Positions 37,288-48,264 of a stretch of DNA of 64,000 bases are shown piece after piece. A model generated the notes under the pieces. The model did no database searches, had not been told where the DNA came from, and saw only the letters and a list, made by a program, of their open reading frames with translations. Positions within the stretch are counted from its first letter, which is position 1, and each line of letters starts with the position of its first letter. Source of the stretch: Coprinellus micaceus (lineage: Eukaryota; Basidiomycota; Agaricomycetes; Agaricales; Psathyrellaceae); the NCBI GenBank assembly GCA_951394405.1, contig OX596345.1, positions 2,418,001 to 2,482,000 of the forward strand, in the 5' to 3' direction. The translations under genes were made by a program, and so were the position numbers.

Positions 37288-39869
37288 GTGTCGTGTCTCG
37301 CTGGAGTAAGCCACCCGGGAGAGGTGAGGCTTTGCAAACGAATAGGATGATTCGGAAGGACGGCAGCGGCATACTCGCCTTGCTCGAATCCATTCAAATC
37401 CGAGCCCAACTATGTGTACCCATGAAGGACCAACGAAGCCATCCGGGCCTGTACCGATGCAGAGACAAGACATCGCGCTCCTCGCCTTGCTTCTTGTCCC
37501 CTTCCGTGTTCGTATCTCATGATCCGCTCAGGCTGTGAATCCATGACTTCAACAAGCATAATCTACCTGGATGACCGCCCGCTCGAACGCGGCCTTGACA
37601 CCAAGGTGAGCTAGAATCAGATTGCTTCCAGAGCCCATCGAGGCGTACTGACAGTCTCATTTCTATCCAGTCGAAGGGGCTCACATCGTTCAACCACGGT
37701 CTTCCAAGCTCCGAGGCGGTGCGCGAGATATTCGTCAGAAATCGGAGATGTACTTCCCAGGTCCCTGCAGTCCTCGTATCTACCTATCCAATGAAGCCAT
37801 GTACGTCCCCGATCCGCCCGTTCGTCCTATTCGCCTTCGAAGACTGGAGCATGCCCTTCACGGCGAGATGCCCAGCCCCACCGTTGACGCGCGGTTTCGG
37901 TAGGGCGGTGCAGAGCGGAAGGGGAGTTGGGTTCGGGGTAAAGGGAAGATATTCCAGGGGCCTGGAGACGATTACCTGGTTGTGAGTATGTACTCGTTGT
38001 CCGCCTGAATGTGATCGAGCCATTAACCTACCCATCATCCAGGACTGTTCTCGGCTATCAAAGGGGTGAAAAAATAGACTTAGGATCCGGACGGGAACGC
38101 CGCAAGTACCTCCCACGTCCGAGCTTTGAATCGACCTAACCCCGACATCGAGGCCACACGGACACAGGAAGGAGAGACGTGGGACGGACTAGGGCACAAC
38201 CTTACCCGAGAGGAGTTCATGTCGATGAGCAAGGGTGATTCTTCGGGGAACTCAAACGCCCTCGTACGCTCCACCAATACTCAACAGCGATCCACAGCGA
38301 ACGCCGGGTTTTCCATCGCTTCCACAAATACAATCACAACCGAGAGCAGGCGTGCATCATTCAGTGTCTCCATGCGGTGGACACCTCCCGACGACTCCCA
38401 ACGCGCCTGGGAAGGCGAGCGATGTCCTACGGGCCTAGGAAGAAAAACGAAGGTGGGTCTGATTATTTGCTTCTGGGCTACATTTCGATCTCAATCGCAC
38501 TTACACACCTCTATCTAGGCCGCTCCACGGGCACGACGCTGGCCCCAACCCTCTCCCTCCCAAGGGCCACTCGCGTATTATCGGGCAAGGCAAGGTGCCC
38601 GACATTCACCTCGCAGCTACCTCTGGTCCTGAACGCAACGCGCTTCAAGCACACGCTATCTGTAATCGGACCCCGCAGCATCCCCGGACGTCGACGTCGA
38701 CCCTCTCCTGAAACGTTCCTTCGACGTCGGGAGTGTCGCATGGATAATCCCATTTGACGCCTAACGCAGCCTTCCCAGTCGGCTGGGAGAATGAGGACCA
38801 GGTGATATACCTATCGCCACACGAGGTACCCTGCTGCAACGTACCCTCCGGGAACCACTGGCCTTTTCAGAGGCGCTTGTCGTCTTCGACCCAAGTCTCG
38901 GTGTTGGCGTGGCCTCAAACGACCTCATCATAATCGCTCCTTCCCAATCCAACGTCGGGCATTCACCGCTAAATTGTCGCGTTCTGCTGGGATGGATAGA
39001 ACTACATTGAGGGAGGATCGTGGCATATGGGAGATCCGCGGGATGGACGGGGGCGGGGGCGAAACGTTGGCGAAACGCGCTGCAGAGTCGAGGACGGAGA
39101 ACGGGACCGCGGCGGTCTCTAGGTCCATGCGCTCGAATTGGACAACGGAACCCCACGCTGCGACCTTTGAGAGAGCTCGCTAGAACGCACAGAGTTTGAC
39201 GCGAGTAGAAGGCAACAATGTGCTCAGTTGGGGGGTCTTGATTCAAGGCGTTCTGGCGAGGAATGTGGGGGAGAAGCAAGAGAGCAGAGGAAGGAGGAAG
39301 AGCCAAACGTGGTATCCCCGTAGCCCGTGTGTGGTCCTGGTTGGCGGAGGGGCCGCGATGTGGGAACTCTCTCCGAGGACGAAACGGAGGAATTGGTGAC
39401 TGGGAGGCGCAAGGCGAAAATAGAGGGGAAACGAGGGAGGCGTGACAGAGGATATCTGTGTGGTAAACTGGGTGTTGAGAGCCCAGGAACGTTCGCAACC
39501 AAGTGCGGAGGGTCGATGAGCAAGAACTGCTCGCATGTATTAAAATAAGCGCCCGGGTTTGGTAGTCCACAACAACGACCGGTGGGGGTCGGCCCTGGGG
39601 GACACGAACGGGTTGGGCTCGTATTAAATTCTGTAAATTCTCCTTTCTTCGTTAAACTTCAGGGCTAGCAACTGTCTATTCCGTTGGGCGCTGCAACCCC
39701 CAAGTGCCAAATGTGACGAGCTTCCATCAACGAAGTGCTGTGCTGATCACGCCTCGTGATTTGCAGCAGTTATCAAGCAGACACCCTCGGCGCCGTGTTC
39801 CTTGAACCTCAACACTCTCTACCATTTTTCCCCCTTCTTGGACTTGCCTCCTTCATTCACTTTCGCCAC
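37288..39869. repeat. Array spacer between units 4 and 5, right part
   Basis: Matches 25,360-28,640, then jumps near 39,460 to sequence matching 31,310-31,580 (ACGAGCAAGAA...TTAAAATAAGCGCCCG). About 2.7 kb present in the unit 3-4 spacer is therefore missing here. The former 5' UTR intron motif before unit 5 (about 39,715-39,768) has lost its GT donor. No intact gene. Confidence 0.6.
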
Positions 39870-41748
39870 ATGTCAGGCAACGTCGGCTATCGCCCACCCA
39901 ACGAGCAGCATAACGCTCCTCCAATCGGCATGATTGCCTCTCCTTCGTCTGGCGGTACGCTATCGACTGGCTACCAGATGTCTACGTAGTGACCTAAAAC
40001 TTGGGATAGAGTCCAGAGCCCGTCAGCGCCGATGGTACGACCCACTGCAAAGAGTTTTGGGAGGACGGCCAGAGCAAGTGTTCAGCCAACATCATCTCGG
40101 GAATGCCTGTGCGTTATCCACGTTCTCAAGTGTTTAGGATTCCCTCCCGTAAAATACTGACGTGAAACGATTTGGCCAACGAATAGATAATGCAACGAAC
40201 ACCAACCATGCCGCGGTAACGACGATTCATCAGGCGTTTGGCCCCATCCAAATGGTGAATCAGGCGGCAACTGACGGTGAGTCAGATTCCTTCGCATTTC
40301 GTGGAGCCCTTGTTGAGTGTTCGTCAGACTTACTCTTGCTGGGGGACCTGCCACGACACCCAGACATCAGCGCCGAATGGAGGGATTTCGTACCAAGCAG
40401 CCGTGACAGTGATCTAGGGAGGATATGGACGTGGATTGACTCGCCCGTGTCAAAGGAGTTAATCTTCTGGATTCACGGACCTGAGGGTATAGGAAAATCT
40501 GCCCTCGCCTGCCAACTCAAGAATGACCTACGGTCTCGAAACCGGTTGGCCGCCTCCATCTTTTTGAGTCGACTCCCTACCGAGTGGGGCCCGGAGACCG
40601 TTATCAGGCTGATCGGAGGAGAAATTGGGAGAACACATCGCAAGGCAGTACCATCTATCTCCGAAGCCGTCCGCCAGTGTCACAGCTCATCCTTGGGTTT
40701 TCATGTCGAGAAATTCGTCCGAGACCCTCTCCTTGCCCTCCAACTCCCCCACCCTCTCCTTGTAATCATCGACGGCATTACCGAATGGATCTCGCACGCC
40801 CACTTTGTCGAACAACTCGCCCAACTTGCATCTTACACCTCCCTCGTTCGATTTATCGTACTGGGTCGGTCGAAACCAGCAGAAGGCCGCTACAAGCACA
40901 TCCCGATCCGAAGCCATGCACTGGCCCCCGTTTCACTGAAGGTCATGGCAGCTCATCTCCATGCACGCTTTGAGGCCCTCAAGTAGAAACATGGGGGAAG
41001 ACCGACCCCAGATGACGTCCTCAGGCTCGCAGGCTTAGCTGAAGGACAGTTCACGCAGATGGAAGAAGTGGTGTCAACCATTCGTGACCTTCCCCCTTCG
41101 AACTACCAGGACATTTCAGAACCAATATCTGACTTGGTATTATCCATATGGAATGGCTCGGGGAAGTCTGGTTTACCTGAGGAACTTGGACGCTCGATCA
41201 TGCTGGGCAGGGTAGCCCTGGCACTCCGACCACCAGGCCATCCGCGACGAGATTTGTCCCTCAACAATCTAGCCATTGCTCTTGACAGCCGCAACAGGAA
41301 GACGAAGTCTACAGGGGACCTCCACGAGAGCATTTTGTTACACAGAGAGGCACTGGCTCTCCGTCCGCCAGGCCACCCGGATCGACACTATTCATGCTGC
41401 AACCTCGCCGCCCCGCTTTACCATCGCTTTCTGAAGGATGAGCTGGTTGGCGACCTCGACGAGGCTATCACCTTGGGGAGAGAAGCGCTCCAACTCCGTC
41501 CTGATGGTCACCGATTCCGCTTTGACACGGTCAGTAACCAACGAATATACCTGTACAGCAGATTCAAGAAGAAGGACGCTGTTGAAGATCTCCGGGAGGC
41601 TATACCATTGGCCGAGGAGGCACTGAGCATTTGTCCGAAGGACGACTCCCACTATGTTGAGCTACCTGGCAGTATCTCGCGCTACAAAGCGGAGCTAACT
41701 CGGGTGGGGGCTTTGTCTGGTACTAAACACGGCTCTCAAGAACAATAG
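39870..41748 (+). pseudogene. NLR-like STAND gene, array unit 5 (NACHT-TPR), one in-frame stop
   Basis: Exons 39,870-39,954, 40,010-40,108, 40,187-40,276 and 40,328 onward are in frame. Type II N-terminus (MSGNVGYRPPNEQHNA; RQRRWYDPLQRV). The exon 3 motif is altered (TIHQAFGPIQMVNQAATD). The NTPase belongs to the unit 2/6 subfamily: P-loop GPEGIGKSA and Walker B PLLVIIDGITEW. At 40,984-40,986 a TAG replaces the conserved Trp of the KW.DGGRP motif. After it the same frame continues without a break through the TPR-like repeats to the stop at 41,748. It may be a recent pseudogene. Alternatively it may give an NTPase-only product of about 310 residues and, less likely, a separate TPR product. A sequencing error could also explain a single base. 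Confidence 0.75.
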
Positions 41749-42210
41749 GGTTATTTATTTGCCTATTTAGTTTTATTGTACATACCTCCATGTTCTTCTA
41801 CCACACTCCATACCCACTCTACCTGTATCATTTGATGTGACGAGCATGCAACTCGTCTCTATCTAGTGTCCTTGGCCTTCACAGTGCGCTAAATGTGCGT
41901 ACAGTCGTCATATAAGGACCTGTGGGTTTAACTCCGTCTGGTCAGCCCTGGGCCCAGTGTGTTTTCCGAAACAATGATAAGGGGTGAAGCTCCAGGCGGA
42001 CTGTCAATGTCGCCTTTGTTCGCGCTCTCTCTCTACACCACCCTTACCGAGTCCTCATCGCTCGCCATCCTCACGTCTACCAGCCGGTCATCATCCCCCG
42101 GTTCACCTCAACCCCTCACGTTAAAAGCGCGCCAACATCCCTGAGGCTACCGTGCGGCCTCCAAATAGACCGTGACAGGGAATAGGTGTCCTTTCAATAC
42201 TTAGTGTGTT
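41749..42210 (+). repeat. Conserved 3' flank, copy after unit 5
   Basis: Near-identical to the flanks after units 3 and 4, although the unit 5 NTPase belongs to the other subfamily. Small insertions and deletions begin near 42,100. Confidence 0.8.
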
Positions 42211-45200
42211 TCTCCCTGGGTCCTGGTGGAAACTTGGAGCTTAACTCGAGGGCGCCTATCGATTGATACGGGTGCCAGTGGGAACAGCCTGGAGGTCTTG
42301 GTATCGAGGGCGGGCTGACGTGGGTAATATTGAGCTGTAGACACGTCTGATACATCGATCATGGGAGTCCCCCCTCGCCACACGATGGGACGTTGGCGTG
42401 ACCTCGCATTGGTCGGGTCGAAAATCGTTCGAGACGTTCCCGGAGCCACTGAAGGATGGAGGAATGGGATCCACCAATCAATTGCTGTAATCAAGGAAGG
42501 CGGAGTCAGAGAGGCAAGAGCGGGGTCAGACAGTAGGTACTGTGAGCAGGGCAGGTTGTGGAGACGTGCATGGGGAGCGACTGAGAGCCACAATCGTGAT
42601 GAGGATCGGGGTATGGGGACAGGTATCGCACTTGGCGGGTATTTTGAGGAGGTTATGGGGTAACATTCCAGTGGAGACTACCTGGAGCTAGCTGGAGAGA
42701 TGGCATGGACGAGGGTTTTGCTTTTCGGCGGGATGAAAAGGCAATGGAAAGGAGGAACCAAGTGGGGGCGCTGAAAGGAGAGGGGAATCTGGTAGGGGGT
42801 GGGGGTGGGGCGATGGTGGGCACGTGCGCAGGGACCCCGGGGATGTTTACATGCAGAGGATGCACGTTGTGGAGGTGGGTCGAATGTGGCGAGCGCGACA
42901 AAGGTAGGGCATTAAAACTGCGTGGTGGCAACTGATGGCGATTACGCAAGCTTTGATCCCGTTTCTCCACCTCGGTGGTCACAGGAAGGCGTATCTTGCC
43001 TCTCCCTCGATGCCCAAGCTTTAAGCATTCACATAACCCGAAATACAAAGATCTGAGGGGAAGCCTTAGAGGAGAAGCTTAACCACTGCTCTGGTTAGGC
43101 GCTGAACCGGGCACCATGCCGAATTTGACATGCGGCACAAATGCCGTCAACTCCGAAGCGCCCATTCTTGAACTCGAACCACGACGAAGTACCATCCCTT
43201 CAGTTCTCCCCACGGCACGTTTGCTCCCTTGAATCTCGACTCTCGAGTGGGAATTCCCACCTTTGAAGGCACCTTCGTCACAAAGAGCAAAGGGACAGCG
43301 AAACTTCCTCGTCGCCCCAACGGAATGGGACTGCGTCTTTCACCATCGTTAACTGGAGCTCTGGCTCGAGCTCCTCCCAGGCGAGGCCAGAAGAGAGAGG
43401 GGTGTTCTCAGAAATGATCCCAGTGTGATACAGTGCGTATAAACTCTAATGGAACCTGGCTCGCCGTACTCATTCGCAACTTCGAAGCAAGCGAACGAAT
43501 ATCATGGAGGAGGGGTAAGGCCTTGGTTCGAATGCCCAACGCGCACCAGAGAACGATTACGGGTGAGATCTACTACGATCGTTGACATGTCTTCACTCAC
43601 TGACAACACGATAGTCAACACTTCGAGGGCCCAGCCGTGACGAGATTTTCGCAGTTTACCAACGTGAATGTGCACCTGTCCACCGGCGACCACGCCAGTG
43701 AGCTGTTGGAGCTTCATGGCACGGCTTGTAGGCGAACCCTCGAGCTGGGCGTTACATCTACGCCTATGCCTACGCCTACGCCTACGCCTACGTCTGTTCA
43801 GTCATTTCCACTCGCCGGGCCCCATATCCTTCCCCGGACAACTATCTCAACGCTCTGGGCGATCTTCTACACACCCCCGAGCGTACCACCCAAGCACGAC
43901 CGTCCAGCTCGGTGCAGGGCGTATTCAACGACAAAGTCGCCCGGGGGAAATACAGGATCCGCTCAGGCTGGGGTTACACTACCTCCAAAAGAGGAATCGA
44001 CACGGATGACAGTCCCAATGAGGCCTCGACGCCGAGGTGAGCTTGAACCGGGGCTCTTCCAGAGCCCATCGATATCGTACTAATAGTCTCACTTATATCT
44101 ATTTGAAGATGTTCGAGCCATTCAGCCACGGCCTCCCGATCTCCGAGGCGGTGCGCGAGATATTCGTCAAGAATTAGAGATATATTCGCCCATGGCCTTC
44201 ATATCCACCCAATAAAACCACACACGTCCCCGACCCGCCCGTTCGTCCTATCCGCCTTGGAAGACTGGGGCATGCCCTTCACGGCGAATTGCACAACCTC
44301 ACCGTCGACGCGCAAGGTTGGCACGTCAGTAACTTGACCGTCACGGGTACGGCGATCCACGAGGCCGTGCATACGACTTTTAGGACGCCTTTGGATAGTA
44401 CTTACTCCCCTGAGAGTCTCAGGGCGCCACATACCAACCCTCGGGACGCATAGGAAGACAATGGCTACCTCGCATGAACACGAGAGGCGGGAAGATGACT
44501 CGGAGGGAGGGCGGAAAGATGAGACGGTATAGACTCGGCTACGACCTGGGGACGGAATGGGAGGGACGGGTCGCAGGAAAGGAAGGTATGTCTAAATACA
44601 TCGCCTCTCCGGGTGTAGTTCGATCTCAATTGCACTCGCAGATGTCTATCTGGACATTGTCGCGAGCGCAATGTCACACAAGACCACGGTCGCATCTTCG
44701 TCCAAGGCCAGATCTGCCTATTCACCGTACAGCCCTAAGCCCTCGGTATCATATCCTTGCAGGACAAACCACCGCCCCGGCACCCGAAACAACTTCCCTC
44801 CAGCCTCGCCACACCCCCTTATACGCCGAACCAGACTCTCAACCCCTCCTTCGATATCCAGGCGCGATTAAGGGCTTACCCCCCGACACCGGACGCAGCC
44901 CTCCCCAGTCGGCTGCTGTCGGCTGGACGGCAAGGACCCAGTGATAGGCCTCCTCCCCCACCCCTTAGTCTGTCAGGCCCATACCAGGTGACGGGTTGGG
45001 ATGGAACGAGAACACGGGAGGTGGGACATAGCCGAGGGAAGTGAAGGACGACTGGAAGAATGTGTGCGAAGTCCGGTGGTTTGGGGGGTGAAGCGAGCTT
45101 GTTAAGACCACAGGGACGGCGTAAGCAGGGTCTGAAGAATAAACCGGTTTGTTTTTCGGGAGTCAAGATGGGCTCGTGGGGATGCATAGGGAATGTCAGT

Positions 45201-46321
45201 AAGGATTTGAACCGGTGGTTTCCGTGGGCTGGCCTTGTGCAGGCGTCGATTGGAAGCGTACCTATAAGCTGGATGCGGTGCAGATACGAGGGGTACACGC
45301 AGGGGTGAGTTACTTCGTCTACGGACCATAGGACAATGCTTACACGGCTTGTAGTGGGACTCGCAATATGTCTCTGCACCGACGAGGAGGCCCCTCTCCG
45401 CCTGTGGGCGAAGAAGTTAGTATCTTTTTTCCGAGATAGATCGCCACGGACAACCACTCACCTGCCGTATCGCCACCCAGGTCTTCTCTGTCAGGCGTCC
45501 TTCCCTCTCCTCGGACTGTAAGCGTCGCGGCGGGTGTGATTTACCCAAGTACGCTGGGGCTCGTGCTGGGGATACGATGCATCACCGTGAGAGAAGGGTG
45601 AAACTGACTCTACTCGCCCCATACTACAGGTGACTGCGATGCCATTGTACGACGGATTGGGGGGTCTCGGCTCACGCGTCCCTTCAGCAAATGCTCGAAG
45701 CGTAGGGGGAAAGAACGAGCGTATGCTCCCGAAGGTAGGCGTGACTAACACTCGCGCTTGGAGAAAACCGCGAGAATTTGTTGAATGAAAATCCGCTGGG
45801 AGCTTGTCGTTGATCAAATCTTGTGGACACGTTCATCCTATGGGGGATCCTTTCGGACAGGGAGAGGTTCGAGATGTTCAGTTCGCCGTAGGGTTGGCCT
45901 TGGCAAATTAATCATGTGTCCTATGCAGAAAATGGGGAGTTGATAGCCCCAGGACGCCCACAACCAAGTACGGAGGGTCGACGAGCAAGAAATGCTCACC
46001 TCTACCAAAATAAGCACCCGCTTTCCCTAGTCCACAACAAACCGATGGAGGTCGGTCCCGGGTGGCATAAACAGGTTAGACTCGTATCAGTAGCGTCAAA
46101 TTCCGTTACTTTACCTTACTCCGTTCAATTCGGGGAATAACATCTGTCGATTCCCTTGGGCGGTGCAGCCCGAGTTCCAAGCTTCCATCAATGGAGTGCT
46201 GTGCTCATCACACTTCATGGTTACAAGCTGGTGGGCTGGGCGCTGTGTTCCTTGTACCTCAACATTCTCCACCCTCTTCGCCCCCCTTCCTAGACTCGCC
46301 TCCCTCATTCACCTTCGCCAC
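42211..46321. repeat. Array spacer between units 5 and 6, shortened
   Basis: Follows the order of the other spacers to about 44,290. It then passes directly into the second-half block (44,330-44,480 matching 29,510-29,660) and on to 45,330-46,190, which matches the unit 4 upstream region (GATCAAATCTTG...GGGATCC). About 3-4 kb of the longer spacers is absent. A TACGCC hexamer repeat (about six units, 43,757-43,795) lies within it. The best-preserved remnant frame, 44,232-44,450, reads RPIRLGRLGHALHGELHN in one frame; the product is unknown. No intact gene. Confidence 0.6.
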
Positions 46322-48211
46322 ATGTCAGCCAATATCGGTTACCGCCCACCCCACGACAAGCAGCGCAACAGTCCTCCAATCGGCGTCAGCGCCTCTCCTT
46401 CGTCTGGCGGTATGTGGTCAATCGGGTGCTCATTATTCGCAATCTCGGCATCTCAACCAGGGGGAATAGAAGTTAGGGCCCGCCAGCGCCGGTGGTACGA
46501 TCCCCTTCGAAAGGTCTGGGGAAGCCAGCCACCCGTAGAACAGGTATCATTTCAACCGCAGCTTGGGGGCGCATGTGAGTTGTACTTTCTCTCATGTAGT
46601 CTTTATTGGCAATGAGGACGAAGCCCTGACATAAAATGACTCTCTTCTCGGCTAGATAATGCAACGAATCATCACCATGCGCCTGCAACAACGATCCAAC
46701 ACGCATCGAGCGTTACCATGGTCAACCAAGGAGCAAGCGACGGTGAGTTCGACGATGTCGCTTGCCACCCACTGCTAATCGAGCATTCGTCAGACCTCCT
46801 CTTGCTGGGGGACCTGCCACGGCATCCTGACATTAGCGCTGAATGGAGGGAACTCATGCCCAACAGCCGCGATGGTGACCTCGGGGAAGCATGGAGATGG
46901 ATCGACTCCCCTGTGACGAAGGAGTTAATATTCCGGATTCATGGACCCGCTGGTCTGGGGAAATCTGCCCTCGCACGCCAACTCAAGGACGACCTGCGGT
47001 CTCGAAACCGGTTGGCCGCCTCCATCTTTCTAAGTCGACTCCCTATCGAGTGGGGCCCGGAGACCATCATCAGGCTGATCGGAGGAGAGATTGGGAGAAC
47101 ACATCGCAGAGCGGTACCAGCTGTCGCAGAAGCCGTCCGCCAATGCCACGGTGCATCCCTGGGCTTCCACATTGAGCACTTCATTCGCAATCCGCTGCTC
47201 ACCCTCCAACTCCCCCACCCTCTCATCATAATCATTGACAGCGTCACCGAATGGACCCCGCACACCCATCTTATTGAACAGCTTGCTCAGCTAGAACCTT
47301 ATACCTCCCTCGTGCGATTCATTATACTGGGTCGCTCGGAACCCACAGAAGACCACCACAACCGCATCTCGATTCGATCCCATGCACTGGCCCCTGTTTC
47401 GGTCGAGGTCATGGCGGGATATCTCGACAAGCGCTTTGCCACGATGAAATGGAGGGATGGAGGGAGGCCCTCGCCGGACGATGTCCTCAGACTTGCAGCC
47501 TTAGCCGATGGGCGTTTTCCGCGGGTGGAGGAGGTGGTGTCCATCATCCGTGACCTTCCCCCCTCGGAATATGACAACATCTCAGACGCGTTGCATGACA
47601 AGGCGTGGTCTGCACGGCGTAACTCGGAGAAGCCGAGCTCTAGTGAGGAGCTTGAGCACTTGGTTCTGCTGTACAGGGTTGCTCTAGCACTCCGACCACC
47701 AGGCCATCCGGAACGACATCATTCCCTTAACGGTCTGGCCACTGCCCTTGAAAGCTACCGGCAGTCAAAGCCCGCTGGGGATCTGGAAGAGGAGATCTCG
47801 CTAGACCGAGAGACACTGGCTCTCCGTCCGCCAGGTCACCCAAATCGACAATATTCATGCTATAACCTAGCAATCTCACTTCACAATCACTTCATGAAGA
47901 ATGGGCTGGTTGGCCACCTTGACGAGGCTATCTCCTTGGGGAGAGAAGCACTGCAACTCTGCCCTGAACGCCAGCAATACCGATTCGACACAGTAAATAA
48001 CCTACGAATAACTCTATACACTCGCTTCACGAAGAAGGACACTGTGGAAGACCTCCAAGAGGCTATCACCCTTGCGGAGGAGGCATTTTCCATTTGTCCG
48101 AACGACAACAAGAATTACGCCATACTACCTGGCCGTATCTCGTTCTACAAAGCGGAGCTGGCGAGGGTGAAGGCGTTGACTGGTACTAAGCACGACTCTG
48201 AAGAACGATAG
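46322..48211 (+). CDS. NLR-like STAND protein, array unit 6 (NACHT-TPR), intact
   Basis: Exons 46,322-46,409, 46,461-46,574, 46,656-46,742 and 46,794-48,211 give 568 residues. Type II N-terminus (MSANIGYRPPHDKQRN; RQRRWYDPLRKV), then ATTIQHASSVTMVNQG. The NTPase is of the unit 2/5 subfamily: P-loop GPAGLGKSA, Walker B PLIIIIDSVTEW. TPR-like repeats include VALALRPPGHP, ETLALRPPGHP and EAISLGREALQLCP. Intron 3 is 51 nt (GTGAGT...CTAAT...CAG) with no stop, so its retention would add 17 residues and keep frame. This is the last unit; its 3' flank differs from units 3-5 and meets the GH43 gene, convergent, only about 50 bp away. NLR-like recognition is inferred. Confidence 0.82.
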
Positions 48212-48264
48212 GACTACTCACCGACCTACATAGTTCTACTGCGTGGCATGTACCTAAGCTCATC

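Noticed and set aside
38761..39570. 269-codon minus-strand frame in the unit 4-5 spacer
   Set aside because: It crosses a deletion junction between two spacer blocks and is not open in the homologous blocks; length by chance in GC-rich DNA is likely.
43757..43795. TACGCC hexamer repeat as possible telomere-like sequence
   Set aside because: Not a known telomere unit and only about six copies inside a spacer; treated as a microsatellite.
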